This document shows positions 3,853-5,997 of a stretch of 5,997 nucleotides of DNA, piece after piece. The position numbers and the translations under genes were made by a program. The DNA comes from CAYSCS01 sp964429695 (GTDB lineage Bacteria > Acidobacteriota > Aminicenantia > Aminicenantales > Aminicenantaceae): contig CAYSCS010000060.1 in NCBI GenBank assembly GCA_964429695.1, positions 1-5,997 on the forward strand, given 5' to 3'. The stretch's first letter is position 1. Each line of letters opens with the position of its first letter. A model generated the notes under the pieces. That model saw only the letters and a program-made list of their open reading frames with translations. It had not been told where the DNA came from and ran no database searches.

Positions 3853-5988
3853 GTGAAAAGAAAGAACCTAATTCTGGCACTCATAATTTTCTTCCTTATC
3901 TTTATTCCCTATTGCAAGAAATATGAGGAAGAAACCGGTGAAACTCTCAGCTACCCTCTTACCAAGACAGTCGAGCAGGTAGATGATTATTTCGGAGTAA
4001 AGGTTAAGGATCCCTACCGCTGGATGGAGGATGACCAATCCGAGGAAGTTAAGCAATGGGTGGAAGTTCAGAATAAACTGACATTTTCTTATCTGGAAAG
4101 GATCCCATTCAGGGAAGCTATTAAAAGACGAGTGAGCGAAGTATATAATTATCCCAAGTGTTCAGCGCCGTTTAGAGCAGGAGAATATTACTTTTTTTAT
4201 AAAAATGATGGATTGCAGAACCAGTCTGTGATTTACATTAAGAAGGGATTGGAAGGAAAAGAAGAAGTTTTTCTTGACCCCAATAAGCTTTCTGAGGACG
4301 GAACAGTAAGAATTGACCTCATCAGCTTCTCCAGAGATGATAGGTACGTAGTCTATTCTCAGTCGGAGGCGGGCTCAGATTGGAGAGAACTAAGGGTGAT
4401 GGAGATAGAATCGAGAAAGGAACTGGATGACCGAATAAGATGGGTGAAGTTCACAGATGCAGCCTGGTTCGACGATGGTTTCTTTTACAGTGGATTTGAC
4501 AGACCCGAAGAGGGGAAGGAATTGTCAGAGGCAAACAAATTCCAGAAAATTTTCTACCACAGGCTTAATTCTCCACAGGAAAAAGATACCCTTGTTTACG
4601 AAGACCCCCTCCATCCTTTGAGGTATAAGAGAGCCTCAATCACTGAAGATGGAAGATTTCTTATTCTGAGCATTTCTGAAGGAACTCACGGAAATGAACT
4701 TTACTCTGCAAAGCTTGGACAGGGCAAGATAGAATTTAAGCCCCTCATCCAGGGATTTGAATTTAATTCTTCAGTCATTGATAACATTGGGAGCAAATTC
4801 CTCGTTTACACCAATGCAGATGCGCCGAACTACAAACTTGTCCTTCTAGACCCCGAAAATCCAGAGAAAGAAAACTGGGAAGTTGTTATCCCGGAAAGGG
4901 AAGAAGCTTTGACAGGAGTCGGCTCTGTGGGAGAGAGAATTTTCTGTTCCTACCTCAAGGATGCCACAACCCGCGTCTATGAATATGAGCTGGATGGAAA
5001 ATTGGTGAGAGAGATTGAAATGCCGGCGCTCGGCTCTGCGAGCGGATTTTACGGGAAGAAGGAGGATAACATAACCTTTTACACCTTCGAGTCTTTCATG
5101 ATTCCCCCTGTTATCTACAAATACGACCTTCAGAGTGGAAAATCAGAAGTATATTTCAGGACTCAGGTTCCTTTTAACCCCGAAGATTATGTGGTTAAGC
5201 AGGTTTTCTATTCGAGCAAAGACGGCACACGGGTGCCGATGTTTATAGTTCACAGGAAAGGACTCAAACTTAATGGTAAAAACCCAACCCTTCTTTACGC
5301 CTACGGTGGCTTTAATATAAGCATGGTGCCTCGTTTTGACCCTACAATAGTTGTCATCCTTGAAAATGGAGGAGTGTATGCCATGCCTAACATCCGAGGA
5401 GGAGGAGAGTATGGTGAAAAATGGCACAGAGGGGGCATGCTTTTAAACAAGCAAAATGTATTCGATGACTTCATCGCCGCTGCGGAATACTTGATAAATG
5501 AGAAGTACACATCGAAAGAAAGACTGGCCATTTCAGGGGCTTCAAATGGAGGTTTACTCGTGGGAGCCAGTATGACCCAGCGGCCAGAGTTATTTAAGGT
5601 GGCTTTTCCTGCGGTGGGTGTCATGGACATGCTTCGTTTTCATAAGTTTACGGTGGGCTGGGGGTGGGTTGTCGAGTATGGCTCAAGTGAGACAGAAGAA
5701 CATTTTCGAAATCTTTATTCCTACTCACCTTTACATAATATAAAAGAAGGAGTCTCTTATCCTGCAACATTGGTCACCACAGCTGACCATGATGACCGCG
5801 TTGTTCCTGCGCATTCCTATAAATTTATTGCCACCCTGCAGAAAAAACACAAGGGAACTAACCCAGTTCTAATCAGGATTGAAACCCGTTCAGGACACGG
5901 GGCAAGTAGCACCAGCAAGAGAATAGAGGAGATAGCAGACAAGTTCGCCTTCATGTTCTTCAACATGAAGATTAAACCCAAGTATTGA
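3853..5988 (+). CDS. Prolyl oligopeptidase (peptidase family S9A), exported
   Basis: Serine peptidase of 711 residues that cleaves short peptides after proline. Residues 1-20 are a hydrophobic export signal (MKRK, then LILALIIFFLIFI) ending at Cys21; the IPYC context is a poor lipobox, so either a lipoprotein or a simply anchored or secreted form is possible. The N-terminal part (about 36-90, KDPYRWMED) and a seven-bladed propeller (about 90-450) precede an alpha/beta-hydrolase domain (about 455-711). In that domain are YGGFNIS (Tyr484, oxyanion), NIRGGGEYGEKWH, GASNGG with nucleophile Ser564, Trp605 in the S1 pocket, DHDDRVVP with Asp647 and Arg649, and SGHGAS with His682. These correspond to Tyr473, Ser554, Trp595, Asp641, Arg643 and His680 of the porcine enzyme. 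Total length matches the family (about 710) with a signal added. GTG start chosen from GAGGAGGG at 3839-3846 and the signal peptide. It is complete and appears unrelated to the cassette array upstream. Confidence 0.95.
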   Translation: MKRKNLILALIIFFLIFIPYCKKYEEETGETLSYPLTKTVEQVDDYFGVKVKDPYRWMEDDQSEEVKQWVEVQNKLTFSYLERIPFREAIKRRVSEVYNYPKCSAPFRAGEYYFFYKNDGLQNQSVIYIKKGLEGKEEVFLDPNKLSEDGTVRIDLISFSRDDRYVVYSQSEAGSDWRELRVMEIESRKELDDRIRWVKFTDAAWFDDGFFYSGFDRPEEGKELSEANKFQKIFYHRLNSPQEKDTLVYEDPLHPLRYKRASITEDGRFLILSISEGTHGNELYSAKLGQGKIEFKPLIQGFEFNSSVIDNIGSKFLVYTNADAPNYKLVLLDPENPEKENWEVVIPEREEALTGVGSVGERIFCSYLKDATTRVYEYELDGKLVREIEMPALGSASGFYGKKEDNITFYTFESFMIPPVIYKYDLQSGKSEVYFRTQVPFNPEDYVVKQVFYSSKDGTRVPMFIVHRKGLKLNGKNPTLLYAYGGFNISMVPRFDPTIVVILENGGVYAMPNIRGGGEYGEKWHRGGMLLNKQNVFDDFIAAAEYLINEKYTSKERLAISGASNGGLLVGASMTQRPELFKVAFPAVGVMDMLRFHKFTVGWGWVVEYGSSETEEHFRNLYSYSPLHNIKEGVSYPATLVTTADHDDRVVPAHSYKFIATLQKKHKGTNPVLIRIETRSGHGASSTSKRIEEIADKFAFMFFNMKIKPKY

Positions 5989-5997
5989 AGGAAAAAA

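Noticed and set aside
5143..5630. Reverse-strand open frames opposite the hydrolase domain of the peptidase
   Set aside because: They overlap strongly conserved catalytic-domain coding sequence on the + strand and show no independent motifs or start signals.

Overview
This is a bacterial chromosomal window with every gene I can support on the + strand. Strong GGAGG-type ribosome binding sites, sigma70-like promoter boxes, Sec-type signal peptides and decayed DDE-transposase copies all point to a bacterium. The taxon cannot be read from the sequence. The mix of exported prolyl oligopeptidase, highly repetitive Asp-box proteins and IS481/IS3-like remnants would suit an uncultured heterotrophic lineage, but that is only an impression.

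Layout. Positions 1-131 are the intact 3' end of an insertion-sequence transposase (copy 0). A ~280-nt AT-rich leader with a good promoter follows, then gene A (411-1253), a secreted protein built of five 52-residue Asp-box repeats. Next comes a dead, internally deleted copy of the same insertion sequence (copy 1, about 1348-1853). The arrangement then repeats: a second copy of the leader (1854-2127), gene B (2128-3126) with six 52-residue repeats, the same ~78-nt downstream segment, and a second dead, 5'-truncated insertion sequence (copy 2, about 3205-3741). A short unrelated promoter region leads into a complete prolyl oligopeptidase gene (3853-5988) with an N-terminal export signal. The window ends 9 nt past its stop.

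The first 3.7 kb is therefore a tandemly duplicated cassette: IS end, promoter/leader, propeller gene, IS remnant. The offset between cassettes is 1719 nt at the leaders and 1887 nt at the IS right ends. Of the 168-nt growth, 156 nt is exactly one extra 52-codon repeat in gene B. Both dead transposases share four lesions at equivalent sites, so the ancestor was probably already defective when the segment was copied.

The most interesting content is the A/B pair. Both encode near-identical signal peptides followed by what look like 5- and 6-bladed beta-propellers. The scaffold is almost invariant, but about six positions per repeat vary strongly. This pattern suits a repeat-built binding surface that is being expanded and diversified. 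No catalytic residues for sialidase activity are visible. The oligopeptidase has a complete Ser-Asp-His set and would cleave short proline-containing peptides, probably outside the cytoplasm. A functional link between it and the propeller proteins is not shown by the sequence.
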